A DNA stretch of 64,000 nt from CAVUPF01 sp963777915 (lineage in GTDB: Bacteria; Actinomycetota; Thermoleophilia; Solirubrobacterales; 70-9): NCBI GenBank assembly GCA_963777915.1, contig CAVZSH010000003.1, positions 744,001 through 808,000 of the forward strand. Direction: 5' to 3'. Numbering within the stretch: position 1 is the first letter of the stretch; each line of letters starts with the position of its first letter. The notes beneath the pieces were generated by a model, which saw only the letters and a list, made by a program, of their open reading frames with translations, ran no database searches and was not told the DNA's origin. The translations under genes were made by a program, and so were the position numbers. This document shows positions 48,251 through 56,593 of this stretch, piece after piece.

Positions 48251-49651
48251 TCAGTGCCCAGAGGCGACGCGGCGATGCCTGCGGGCGACGCTGAAGTGAA
48301 AGGACACCGCGGGCCCCCTGATCCCGGTCGGGCCGACGGCCCCGACCGTGAAGACGTGGCTGCCCACCCCCACCCGGTAGCCCTTGGGCGAGTGACAGGA
48401 CGCGGTCGGGTGGCGGTCGAGCTTGCACCTGAAGTCGATCGCTTCGGCATTCGCCCGGAAGCGGAAGCGGACGGCGGCCTTTCTCTGGTGGGCGCCGATC
48501 CGGATCTTGTGGCGTCGGTAGCCGAGGAGCCTCGTGTGGGGGGGCTTGGGTGGTGGGAGCGGCGCGGGGGGCGGGCCTTCGCCTGGATCGGTCGAGGCGA
48601 TCAGCTGGCCGTACTTGCCGGCGCCGACGCAGAGCGATTCCGAGGGACAGGAGAGGCCAAAGAGCGCGTTGGTGAGGCCGGGGATGAGCCGCACCGTGAA
48701 CCACGCCGCCGACCCCGCGGTCGGGTCGTGTGAGGCGGTGACTTCGCCGTTGTTCGTTGTCGCCGCGCAGAGGGTGGTGGTGGGGCAGGAGGCGGCGAGG
48801 ACCTGGAACCTCGAGGCGAGCGGGGTAAGCGTCCAGGCCGCGGCGCCGGCGGTCGGAGAGGTAGAGGTGAGGACGTTGCCGGCGTTGCCCGCAGCGCAAA
48901 GCGCAGCGGTGGGGCAGGAGACGCCGAGGATTGGGTTGAGGCCGCCGGGCTGGGTCGCGACACTCCAGGCTTCGGGCCCGGCCATTGGTGCGGTCGAGGC
49001 GATCAGGTCCCCCGCCGTGTCGCCGGCGACGCACAGCGAGCCGCCGAGGCAGGAGATCGCGTGCAGGCCGAGCGGTTCGGGCAGATGAGTGACCTTCCAG
49101 GCGCCGGCGCCACCGGTCGGATCGGTCGAGGTGAGGATCTCCCCTTCGAAGCCGACCGCAACGCACTGCGAGCTCGAGGCGCAGGAGATGGCGAAGAGCG
49201 CCTTCGCCTTGGGGACGCGGGTCGCCTTCCAGGCGCCGGCACCGGCGGTCGGTTCGGTTGTGGTGAAGACGCCGCCGCTGTGATCGACGGCGACGCAGAG
49301 CGAGGCCGACGGGCAGGAGACGCCCCATAGGTTGCCCTTGAGACGTTCGTTCAGCGCGACGTGGGAGATTGTCCAGGCGCCGGCACCACCGGTCGGATCG
49401 GTCGAAGTCACGATCGTGCCCTGCAGACCGACCGCGACACAAAGGGAGCTCGGTAGGCAGGACATCCCGAAGATGGTTTCTTCGCCGCTGAGACCGAGGT
49501 CGGTAACGGTCCAGGTGGAGGCGCCCAGGGCGCTCGCCGGGAGGAAGGCGATCGAGGCGAGGCAGGACAGCGCGCCGAGGGCCACGGTCAGGGCCCTTAG
49601 CTTCCTCTTGCGCTTCACCGCTCCCCCTCTCCCCCGCATCGCTGTATGCAT
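48251..49651 (-). CDS. Secreted protein with seven SC...LCVA repeats (putative beta-propeller)
   Basis: 466 residues. Signal peptide (about 20-44). Then seven repeats of 45-50 residues of the form [GA][MVIA]SC-P-x3-LCVAVG-x2-G-x3-STDPT-x-GAGAW (first blades GMSCLPSSLCVAVG, GVSCPSASLCVAVD, AISCASSSQCVAVG, AISCLGGSLCVAGD, GVSCPTAALCAAGN, AASCPTTTLCAATT, GLSCPSESLCVGAG). Each repeat has two cysteines that could pair within the blade. Seven blades fit a closed propeller. The last 120 residues hold a Pro-rich hinge and a basic beta domain. The GTG at about 49615 is an alternative start. Function unknown. Confidence 0.8.
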   Translation of the reverse strand: MHTAMRGRGGAVKRKRKLRALTVALGALSCLASIAFLPASALGASTWTVTDLGLSGEETIFGMSCLPSSLCVAVGLQGTIVTSTDPTGGAGAWTISHVALNERLKGNLWGVSCPSASLCVAVDHSGGVFTTTEPTAGAGAWKATRVPKAKALFAISCASSSQCVAVGFEGEILTSTDPTGGAGAWKVTHLPEPLGLHAISCLGGSLCVAGDTAGDLIASTAPMAGPEAWSVATQPGGLNPILGVSCPTAALCAAGNAGNVLTSTSPTAGAAAWTLTPLASRFQVLAASCPTTTLCAATTNNGEVTASHDPTAGSAAWFTVRLIPGLTNALFGLSCPSESLCVGAGKYGQLIASTDPGEGPPPAPLPPPKPPHTRLLGYRRHKIRIGAHQRKAAVRFRFRANAEAIDFRCKLDRHPTASCHSPKGYRVGVGSHVFTVGAVGPTGIRGPAVSFHFSVARRHRRVASGH

Positions 49652-50019
49652 ACGCTCAAACTACGGTCGGGAAGGGAAAGTTGCGCGCAGCTAGGCACCT
49701 ACTCGCCCGACTCGACGATGCGCTTGGCGCCCGGGGCGACAGCAGCTTGTCGGCTGGAGCTGTGCTTTGCCAGGCAGAAGGGCCCACTCCTTGTATTCCC
49801 GGCCGGCACCGGCCTCGGCACCAGCTTTCACCCCAGTCCTGCAGAAGCTCAGGGCGATCGGGGTTACTCGAATCGGAGCGTGGTCATCGGGGCAAGCATT
49901 GGGCTTCGAGGGCCGGAGGATGGCTTGGCATCTCCGCAACCCGACCGTCAGGACTTCAGCTCGCCGAGCTCGGCGCCGACACATGGGCTCTGCTCATCGA
50001 GATCCCGGAAGGATGAACC
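49652..50019. other. 370-bp intergenic stretch without a gene
   Basis: Separates two divergent secreted-protein genes. I see no coding frame with good composition, no tRNA and no obvious hairpin. A GGAAGG Shine-Dalgarno at the right end belongs to the collagen-like gene. Confidence 0.5.
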
Positions 50020-51075
50020 ATGAACCGCCTGCGCCCAAAGCTGACCTACGCGAACGTGATCGCGACGCTCGCCCTCTTCTTCGCGCTCGGCAGCGGCGCC
50101 TGGGCGGCGACCAGCATGCCGGCGAACAGCGTCGGCACCAGGCAGCTGAAAAACGGCGCGGTGACCGCGCAAAAGGTGCGGAGCGGCTCGCTCCTGGCCG
50201 AGGATTTCAAGCCCGGTCAGCTGACCGGCGGCTCAGAACGCGTCGCAGATAGGCAGTACCCCCAGGGCAAGGCGGGAGTACCGGGACCGCGCGGAGTGCC
50301 GGGTGCGCAGGGCGAAGCGGGCGCTGCCGGGAAACCGGGAGCACCGGGCGAACCCGGTCCTCGCGGCGCCCAGGGCCCGGCAGGCGAAGCGGGCGCGAAG
50401 GGCGAAGCCGGACCGCAAGGGGAGGCTGGACCGCAGGGCGAAGCCGGTGCTCAGGGCGAACCGGGACCCCAAGGCGAAGCTGGAGAACAGGGCAAGGCCG
50501 GGCCAAAGGGAGAATCAGGGGAACCGGGCCCGGCCGGCGAAGCGGGTGCTCAGGGCGAAGCGGGACCGCAAGGCGAAGCGGGACCGCAAGGCGAAGCCGG
50601 ACCGCAGGGCGAGGCCGGTGCTCAGGGACCGGCGGGCGAAGCGGGACCGCGGGGAGAACCAGGGGAACCCGGGGTCGTCAAGATCGTCACCCGCTATGGC
50701 CCCGAGGTGAGCGCAGCTAAGTCTGCGGGCACCTCCTATGCCGCCTGCAATGAAGGCGAGGCGGTGAGTGGCGGGGGGTTCGAATTGCTCGAACAGATCT
50801 CCCCGAAAGCGAGCTACGTTCTTCAAGCCAACAGGCCGAGCCTGATCGAAACGGCGACTGAAGAAGAAGGGGAAGGAACGACGACATACCCGGCGCCAAA
50901 GGACGGCGCCGCCGCGAGCGGCTGGGCGGTGACGATCGAAGACAGCTTCGACCCCGAACTGGGCTTCCGCGCTTACGTGATGTGCGCAGTCCCCGCCTCC
51001 GGCAAAGAACAATCGATCCTCCAACAGGCAAACTCGGGACAGGAACTCCAGCAGGTGCTCGAACTGTTGCACTGA
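50020..51075 (+). CDS. Secreted collagen-like protein
   Basis: 351 residues, ATG 50020 with GGAAGG 8 bases upstream. The N-terminus (YANVIATLALFFALGSGAWA) is a signal peptide of a type shared by many proteins of this group. A short linker follows, then about 45 consecutive Gly-X-Y triplets (about residues 86-221), mostly GEA/GPQ/GAQ/GEP, then a 120-residue beta-rich C-terminal domain with two cysteines (YAACNEGEAVSGG, VMCAVPASG). Triple-helix formation is expected. The C-terminal domain could be a trimerisation or receptor domain. The DNA repeat is degenerate, so it is not a recent expansion. Confidence 0.85.
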   Translation: MNRLRPKLTYANVIATLALFFALGSGAWAATSMPANSVGTRQLKNGAVTAQKVRSGSLLAEDFKPGQLTGGSERVADRQYPQGKAGVPGPRGVPGAQGEAGAAGKPGAPGEPGPRGAQGPAGEAGAKGEAGPQGEAGPQGEAGAQGEPGPQGEAGEQGKAGPKGESGEPGPAGEAGAQGEAGPQGEAGPQGEAGPQGEAGAQGPAGEAGPRGEPGEPGVVKIVTRYGPEVSAAKSAGTSYAACNEGEAVSGGGFELLEQISPKASYVLQANRPSLIETATEEEGEGTTTYPAPKDGAAASGWAVTIEDSFDPELGFRAYVMCAVPASGKEQSILQQANSGQELQQVLELLH

Positions 51076-51206
51076 GAAGTCGAGCGGAGAACACAACGCT
51101 TGCCTCCGTGGAAGAGGCTCGACAAAGTCGGGAGGTCGGAGGTCGACTGCCTGGCGCAAAGGACCCGGAGTGGCGACGAGCACGGCGAGCGTAATTTATG
51201 CTCGCT

Positions 51207-51228
51207 GGTGGTACCCCGGTGGTACACT
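51207..51228 (+). promoter_or_regulatory. Leaderless promoter with two GGTGGTAC direct repeats
   Basis: GGTGGTAC at 51207-51214 and 51218-51225, 11 bp apart (one helical turn), with the -10 box TACACT (51223-51228) six bases before the GTG 51235. It fits an antitoxin-autoregulated operator; leaderless. Confidence 0.55.
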
Positions 51229-51234
51229 AGGGTT

Positions 51235-51496
51235 GTGCCAACCCGACACCATCGCATCCAGGTCACCGAGGATCCCGAGCTGGCAGACGCGCTGACTGCC
51301 GCGGAGCCTCACTTGCCGCCCGGCCTGCCCCGCTCTCAGGCGGTGCGCAAGCTGGCGATCGCCGGAGCGCGCCAGCTCGCAGCCGAACCGCTGAGCGAAG
51401 ACCGGCGCCGGCAGCTGCTGGGGCAGCTGGCCGAGCACTTCGAGAAGCCCGAGACCGCGCCCTGGGACTGGGAGGCACTCCGCGAGGGCAAGGGCA

Positions 51497-51516
<20 letters not shown>
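51235..51516 (+). CDS. vapB: VapB-like antitoxin
   Basis: 93 residues from GTG 51235. HHRIQVTEDPELADALTAAEPHLPPGLPRSQAVRKLAIAG is a RHH-like/AbrB-unlike strand-helix core, with an acidic-aromatic tail ending in FEKPETAPWDWEALREGKG. The C-terminal tail typical of toxin binding. Overlaps the toxin gene by 20 bases. Confidence 0.7.
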
Positions 51517-51949
<433 letters not shown>

Positions 51950-52152
51950 CGGCGGCGGACCCGGTGCGGGTTTAGTCGCGGCGACTTGGCGAAGACCAGA
52001 GCGTGGATTGTCGAGTGGGTAGAAGCCGCGTGCTCCCTCGACTAGGAAGGTCGACAAGGCGCGCAAACGGTCTTGACACCGTTGGAGAAGCTGCTGGTTG
52101 CCGCCTCGTGGCGGTGTTCAAGACAGTGTAATTAGTGTGTACGTTTACCTTC

Positions 52153-52578
52153 GTGACAGCGAAATCCAAGCCGTTCAGCATCCACATATCGGTGGGCACC
52201 GATGAGCTGGTCAGCGCCGAGGCGCAGCGCACGCACCGCAGCAAAGGGGCGGTGATTGAGGGGCTCGCCGAGGAGGCGCTGCGAACTCGGATGTTCCCCG
52301 GCATCGCCTTCCGGGGGTGGACCGGGAGCGGCGCCCTTGGGTGGTCGGGACGGCGCTGGACGTTCTGGCAGGTGATCGACGCATACCGCGACGTGGGGTC
52401 GGTCGAGAAGATGGTCGCGGCGGGCGACCTGGACGAGCAGCAAATCCGGCTTGCCCTGGCTTACTACGAGCGCTTTCCCGAGGAGATCGACGAGGCGATC
52501 GCTCTCCAGCGCCGCCCTCTTGCTCAATTGCGAGCCGAATACCCCTTCATCAACATCTATACGCCCGCTGAGAAGTAG
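52153..52578 (+). CDS. DUF433-type antitoxin
   Basis: 141 residues from GTG 52153, seven bases after the -10-like TACGTT; an upstream GTG at 52135 gives 147. The N-terminal KSKPFSIHISVGTDELVSAEA strand and the DUF433 helix-turn-helix core (FWQVIDAYRDVGSVEKMVAAGDLDEQQIRLALAYYERFPEEIDEAI) are clear. This family is the antitoxin partner of DUF5615 PIN-like toxins, and the next gene is one. Confidence 0.75.
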   Translation: MTAKSKPFSIHISVGTDELVSAEAQRTHRSKGAVIEGLAEEALRTRMFPGIAFRGWTGSGALGWSGRRWTFWQVIDAYRDVGSVEKMVAAGDLDEQQIRLALAYYERFPEEIDEAIALQRRPLAQLRAEYPFINIYTPAEK

Positions 52579-52584
52579 CGCGCA

Positions 52585-52953
52585 TTGCGCCTGCTGCTTG
52601 ACGCTCATCTCTCGGGGGCCCGGATCGCCGAGCCCTTGCGCGGTCGCGGCCACGACGTTCTCGCCGCCGATGAGGAGCGTGAGTTCGACGGTTGGGCCGA
52701 TGAGGCGCTCTTGGCCCTGGCGAGCGATGAGGAGCGCGTCCTGGTCACCTTCAACGTCAAGGACTTCCCCGACATCGTGCGGCGCTGGGCCGAGGCCGGG
52801 CGCACTCCTGCCGGCTGCGCGATCGTCGTCGGGATCGACCACAGCGTGTTCGGGACGATCCTGGGCGTCCTTGAGAGCCTGTTCGAGGAGCGCTCCGACC
52901 CCGCCGAGTGGAGTGGGCGCACCTACTTCGTCGCGCGTGGCGAGAGATCGTAA
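52585..52953 (+). CDS. DUF5615 PIN-like toxin
   Basis: 122 residues, TTG 52585, six bases after the antitoxin. Motifs of the DUF5615 family: MRLLLDAHLSGARIAEPLRGRGHDV (Asp6), DEALLALASDEERVLVTFNVKDFPDI (the VTFNVKDF acid/Asp). Expected RNase of the PIN-like fold. Together with the upstream gene a type II toxin-antitoxin system. Confidence 0.75.
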   Translation: MRLLLDAHLSGARIAEPLRGRGHDVLAADEEREFDGWADEALLALASDEERVLVTFNVKDFPDIVRRWAEAGRTPAGCAIVVGIDHSVFGTILGVLESLFEERSDPAEWSGRTYFVARGERS

Positions 52954-52986
52954 GGACTCGCCGAAGAGCCGACCACAATGCGGGAG

Positions 52987-53190
52987 CTAGGGAATCAGCA
53001 GGTCCATCAGCCGTAGAACCGGATCCCGAAACGGCGGCAACAGCAGCAGCGCAAACATCGCGGCGGCCCCAACCAACGCGCCAAGCAGGTGCGCGGCGAC
53101 GTAGCCGGCCCCGAACGAGGCGACCAGCAAAGTGAAGACCGCGAGGCGGCGTTCCTTGAGCTCGGGCGGGGCCGATTTCTGATCCCCCAT
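52987..53190 (-). CDS. Small membrane protein
   Basis: 67 residues from ATG 53190. Two hydrophobic segments (AVFTLLVASFGAGYVAAHLLG and LVGAAAMFALLLLPPF) with a Lys/Pro N-terminus. No family recognised. Minus strand, beside the truncated NTF2-like gene. Confidence 0.5.
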   Translation of the reverse strand: MGDQKSAPPELKERRLAVFTLLVASFGAGYVAAHLLGALVGAAAMFALLLLPPFRDPVLRLMDLLIP

Positions 53191-53203
53191 CTGCTGCTCA
53201 AGA

Positions 53204-53443
53204 CTACGTGACGGATGACCTTCCCGGAGCAGTCGGGACTCCAAGCTGGCGGACCATCTCGGCGTGGTTGTAGTAGGTGACGTAGTGGCAGAAAAGCTCG
53301 TCGCGAAAGGTCCACTGGTCGATGCCGTTGACGCGGAAGCTCGGCCCGTCGGGAGTGGAGCTCGCCGCCGCGGCGGCGAGCATGGTGCCGCTCATCCGGT
53401 AGGGGCAGAGCGCCAGCGGCTGGCATGAGCCGGCGATGGTCAC
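53204..53443 (-). pseudogene. Truncated SnoaL/NTF2-like gene
   Basis: The frame encodes SFRVNGIDQWTFRDELFCHYVTYYNHAEMVRQLGV, i.e. the second half of an NTF2-like/SnoaL-like domain (family about 130-150 residues). The first half is missing: upstream sequence is the divergent PadR promoter region. Only 79 codons from ATG 53443 remain. Confidence 0.5.
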
Positions 53444-53542
53444 GGCATCCTTCCGTCACCGACCCGGAGCCCGCGCTCTCGCTCAGCCTTCTTCCGATAT
53501 GGCAAGATCGATGTATCAGGTGAATCGACCAACAACTACACA

Positions 53543-54175
53543 ATGACCTCCCCCACCGAGTCGGACCCGGGTACCCGATCGCCGGCGCCGATCAAGCTGA
53601 CGCCCCACTCCTATCTGATCCTCGGCATGGTTCGCCTTGGCATCAGCTCCGGGTACGCGATCAAGAAAGCCGCGGACGGATCGACGCAGAACTTCTGGCC
53701 GATCTCGCTGGCGCAGGTGTACCCGGAGCTGGCGCGCCTGGAGGGCGCGGGGCTGCTTGTACGGCACGACAATCCCCAGGGCGGCCGGAGGCGGTCCGCG
53801 TATGCGATCACAGACGAGGGTGAGACGGCGCTGCGTGCTTGGTTGCGCTCACCAACGATGGTGCGGCCTCAGATGCGCGACGAAGCACTGCTGCGGGTGT
53901 TCTTCGCCGATGCGCTGGAGGGCGAGGACCAGCTCAAGCTGATCCGGATGGTGCGCGAGCGCAATCACAGTCTGGTGGATGAACTGCGAGGCGAAATTAT
54001 CCCCCGCGCCGAAGCGTTCGAGTCACAGGGCATTCGCTATCTGGCCGTGTCGGCACGCTTTCTGGGCGATTTTATGGCCTTTGCAGAGGGGTGGTTGGAG
54101 CGGCTGGAGGCGAAACTCGAAGCCGAGCAAGAGGTCGAAGTTACTGGCACGGATCGCTCGGAGCGATCTGGGTAG
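53543..54175 (+). CDS. PadR-family transcriptional regulator
   Basis: 210 residues. The winged helix starts at YLILGMVRLGISSGYAIKK, with the PadR motif IYPEL-type (QVYPELARLEGAGLL) and GRRRSAYAITDEGETALRAWL (the wing). The C-terminal half (PadR_C-like, Vir_act_alpha_C) is helical and forms the dimer. PadR repressors bind phenolic or other inducers. Divergent from the truncated NTF2-like gene and tail-to-tail with paralog 5. Confidence 0.85.
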   Translation: MTSPTESDPGTRSPAPIKLTPHSYLILGMVRLGISSGYAIKKAADGSTQNFWPISLAQVYPELARLEGAGLLVRHDNPQGGRRRSAYAITDEGETALRAWLRSPTMVRPQMRDEALLRVFFADALEGEDQLKLIRMVRERNHSLVDELRGEIIPRAEAFESQGIRYLAVSARFLGDFMAFAEGWLERLEAKLEAEQEVEVTGTDRSERSG

Positions 54176-54189
54176 CGCTCCGGTCGGCT

Positions 54190-54987
54190 CTACCCCTTGG
54201 ACTTGCAGCTGTTAACCAGGTAACCACTGAGGTTGGTGGCGTCACCGTAATCAACTTCAATTTGGTTAAAGAAACGGCCGTCCGGGCACTCTGCATTCAG
54301 GTAGGAATGCTCTTGGCCCTTGTACGTCCATTTACGGTTGATAGTGAATTCGGCATTTGTCACTGAGCCGCTTCCGCCAGCGATGGTGGGCACCGCAACC
54401 GAGACCTGGTAGCCGTATTTGCCGGTGTCCTTTGAGAGCTTGGCGATCACGACGACGGCGGTCGGTGCCGGCACATTGACGTAGATGTAGTCGAGCATCT
54501 CCGGATACCCGTGCCCGCCATACCCACTGCCGATCGACGGACCGTTAAAGGCCAGTATCGGGCCCGTTGCGGTGAAGGGAGTAGATTCGGGGAATTCGAC
54601 CTGGACGGTTGAGGAACCCTTTCCGACCAGGGCCGGACCGCAAGCCTTCATCGCCTGGGAGGGCGTAGAAGCCTCGATCTTTCCGACCGTGCAGATCGGC
54701 AGGCCGGCGGTGTCGATCCTGATGTGCTTGTCGACCTGAATGTGAACTGAGGTAGCGGGCGGGACGTGGCTGCCATTGACAGTTGCGACCGAGGCGCTCG
54801 CGTGGAAGCTGACCGGCGCCATCTTGTTCTTGGGCAGCGCCTTCGGGCTGAGAGCACCCTTGAAGTGGATCACCAAGTTGCCGGCCAGGATCGTGGCCCC
54901 ATAGTTCGCGGCGAGGATCGTGGCGGCCGAGGCGCAGCTCAGCGCGGCGATCGCCGCGAGAACGACAATTACCGTCGCGCGCCTCAT
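54190..54987 (-). CDS. Exported paralog 5
   Basis: 265 residues, ATG 54987 with GGAGGACG Shine-Dalgarno. Signal peptide (1-27), then GALSPKALPK, VPPATSVHIQVDKHIRI, AGLPICTVGKI, A..ACGPALVGKG, FPESTPF, LAFNGPSIG, GKYGYQVSVAVPTIAGGSGS, NRKWTYKGQEHSYLNAECPDG and C-terminal SCKSKG. It has a Gly-rich insert (GSGYGGHGY). Closest in detail to paralog 1 (FPESTPF, IAGGSG, WTYKG). The region to 55123 is noncoding. Confidence 0.8.
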   Translation of the reverse strand: MRRATVIVVLAAIAALSCASAATILAANYGATILAGNLVIHFKGALSPKALPKNKMAPVSFHASASVATVNGSHVPPATSVHIQVDKHIRIDTAGLPICTVGKIEASTPSQAMKACGPALVGKGSSTVQVEFPESTPFTATGPILAFNGPSIGSGYGGHGYPEMLDYIYVNVPAPTAVVVIAKLSKDTGKYGYQVSVAVPTIAGGSGSVTNAEFTINRKWTYKGQEHSYLNAECPDGRFFNQIEVDYGDATNLSGYLVNSCKSKG

Positions 54988-55123
54988 ACGTCCTCCATGC
55001 ACTTTCGTCGCGCAGACGGCATCGATACATCGAAGCGAACTGTCCGCCAAAACGCAATGAGTCTCGTAAGACCAGTCCTCGGAACTCGATGCCATCTGAG
55101 AGTGAACCTCTCCACACCTGAAC

Positions 55124-55255
55124 ATGCACAGCGATCGGCCGGCTTGGTACTGCGTATTCCGCTACGTCGCTGACTACACAACCGAGCCGGTACTCGACCG
55201 AGAACCGACACGTTTTACCGACATATGGCTCGCCCGACGAAAAGGACTTCCGTAA
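55124..55255 (+). CDS. Possible small gene of 43 codons
   Basis: The frame from ATG 55124 to TAA 55253-55255 encodes MHSDRPAWYCVFRYVADYTT followed by EPVLDREPTRFTDIWLARRK, a sequence with normal protein composition and aromatic content in an otherwise noncoding 330-bp stretch. No family. It may be a fragment of a larger lost gene. Low confidence. Confidence 0.3.
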   Translation: MHSDRPAWYCVFRYVADYTTEPVLDREPTRFTDIWLARRKGLP

Positions 55256-55315
55256 GAACCCCCGCGGCCCCGTGGCACTCGGACGGCGACCCCACATAGA
55301 GAGGGCTTACAGCGA

Positions 55316-56258
55316 CTACGCACCAACTGGCTCTACCGGGATCCGTAGCCGAGGCGTCGGTCCACGTCCATTGCGATCGGCACTAACTGGGAACTCAGCG
55401 AGTGCGGGGATTGCTTTACGCGCCACACCGAGGTAGGCGGAATCCATCTCGACCCCGATGCTTGCATATCCGGCCGCCTCCGCCGCAGCCCAGCGTCGAG
55501 CCAGAGCCGGCGAACGGGTCGAGGACAAATCCCTTGCCGAGCGGCAGGATCGCGCGGACGATCTGCCGAAGGAACGCCTGAGGCTTGAGACTCGGATGTG
55601 GGGCAAGCTCGCGCTCCTGCTTGCGGGTAGGCGCGGAGCAGATTACGTCGCCGAACGGCTGCGCATCGCCGATCCGCCGAAGTCCGCCCGTATTCCATTT
55701 GCGGAGGTTGTCCTGGACGCGGCCGTCGAGCGGCTTTCGGAAGAGCACCCACGGCTCGTACTGAGACTTCGGCATCACCGATACGTCCGCAAACTCCTGG
55801 TGAGCGTTCTTCGGGCGGTCGCCGCCGCGCATCGTCTGAACGAGCCTAATCACCTCACCTCGCCGTTCGTAGCCAGCGGTCTGAATCGCAGCTGAGAGGA
55901 CGGTCGAAACGAGCGGATTTGAAGCTACCAGGACATGGGCTCCGGGAACGAGAACCGGTCGCAGCCGATTCGCCCATGTGTTGAAGAAGTCGAATAGGTT
56001 CTCAAGATCACGTTGAGAAAAGATTGAAAAGCGTGGCAGTGGCGAACGTTGGCGGCCGTCGAAGCTCGGCGGAATCCGCCAGACGCCGCCCTTACCGTCA
56101 ATGCGCTTCTCATTCTCCTTGGATGTGTACTCAATAAGCCCGTACGGTGGGTCAGTGACAACACCGTGGACCGACTCCGATTCCCGCTCAGCGAGCCAGT
56201 CCAGACAGTCTGCGATGTAAAAAGTTGCGCGACCGGACGTAAAGGTGAGCCAACTCAT
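55316..56258 (-). pseudogene. Beta-class DNA methyltransferase gene with a +1 frameshift
   Basis: From ATG 56258 (GGAG Shine-Dalgarno; ATG 56279 possible) the protein has motif IV TDPPYG near residue 35 and motif I LDPFAGSGST near residue 245, the beta-class order. After GSGSTL the annotated frame runs into GCGGGGRICK and stops at 55416. In the next frame the DNA encodes AAAEAAGYASIGVEMDSAYL and continues to a stop at 55316, which is the expected end of the domain. One extra G near 55489 explains it. So the gene is either inactivated or mis-sequenced. The start overlaps the stop of the gene upstream (ATGA). Base composition is less GC-rich than the neighbours, consistent with recent transfer. 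Confidence 0.65.
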
Positions 56259-56497
56259 GGTCTCCGAGCCAACCTGCATCGACCTCGACTCGCGCGCGTG
56301 AATAGCCGTGAAGAAGACTCGGTCCCGAGCTGAAAGTACAGACGCACAGACGGCGCTTTGACACTGCCGAGACGCTTCCTCACAGCCGCATGGATCGCTC
56401 GAACGCTCTCTCCGTTGAGGTGGCTGCTCGGAGGCGCAACGACGATGGCATCGCTGACTTGGCCGGTGGCACGACGCTCGCTATTTTTCTTCATCAT
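56255..56497 (-). CDS. Small protein coupled to the methyltransferase gene
   Basis: 80 residues (MMKKNSERRATGQVSDAIVV, then a helix with SVRAIHAAVRKRLGSVK). The TGA overlaps the methyltransferase ATG at 56258, a strong sign of translational coupling. No domain recognised. It might be a small control or specificity protein of the modification module. Confidence 0.5.
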   Translation of the reverse strand: MMKKNSERRATGQVSDAIVVAPPSSHLNGESVRAIHAAVRKRLGSVKAPSVRLYFQLGTESSSRLFTRASRGRCRLARRP

Positions 56498-56593
56498 CTT
56501 TCACTCACCCCAAGAAGACGTCGAGATGTCAATGTATTGCCCTATTCAGACAGAAGCTGTCGAGATGTCACCGCCTCCAGGTGAGTGTGGAGT

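Noticed and set aside
50280..50670. Short tandem DNA repeats
   Set aside because: They are the codons of the Gly-X-Y region and vary at third positions; no independent repeat element.
55458..55895. Plus-strand 145-codon frame
   Set aside because: It is antisense to the methyltransferase and has no family features.
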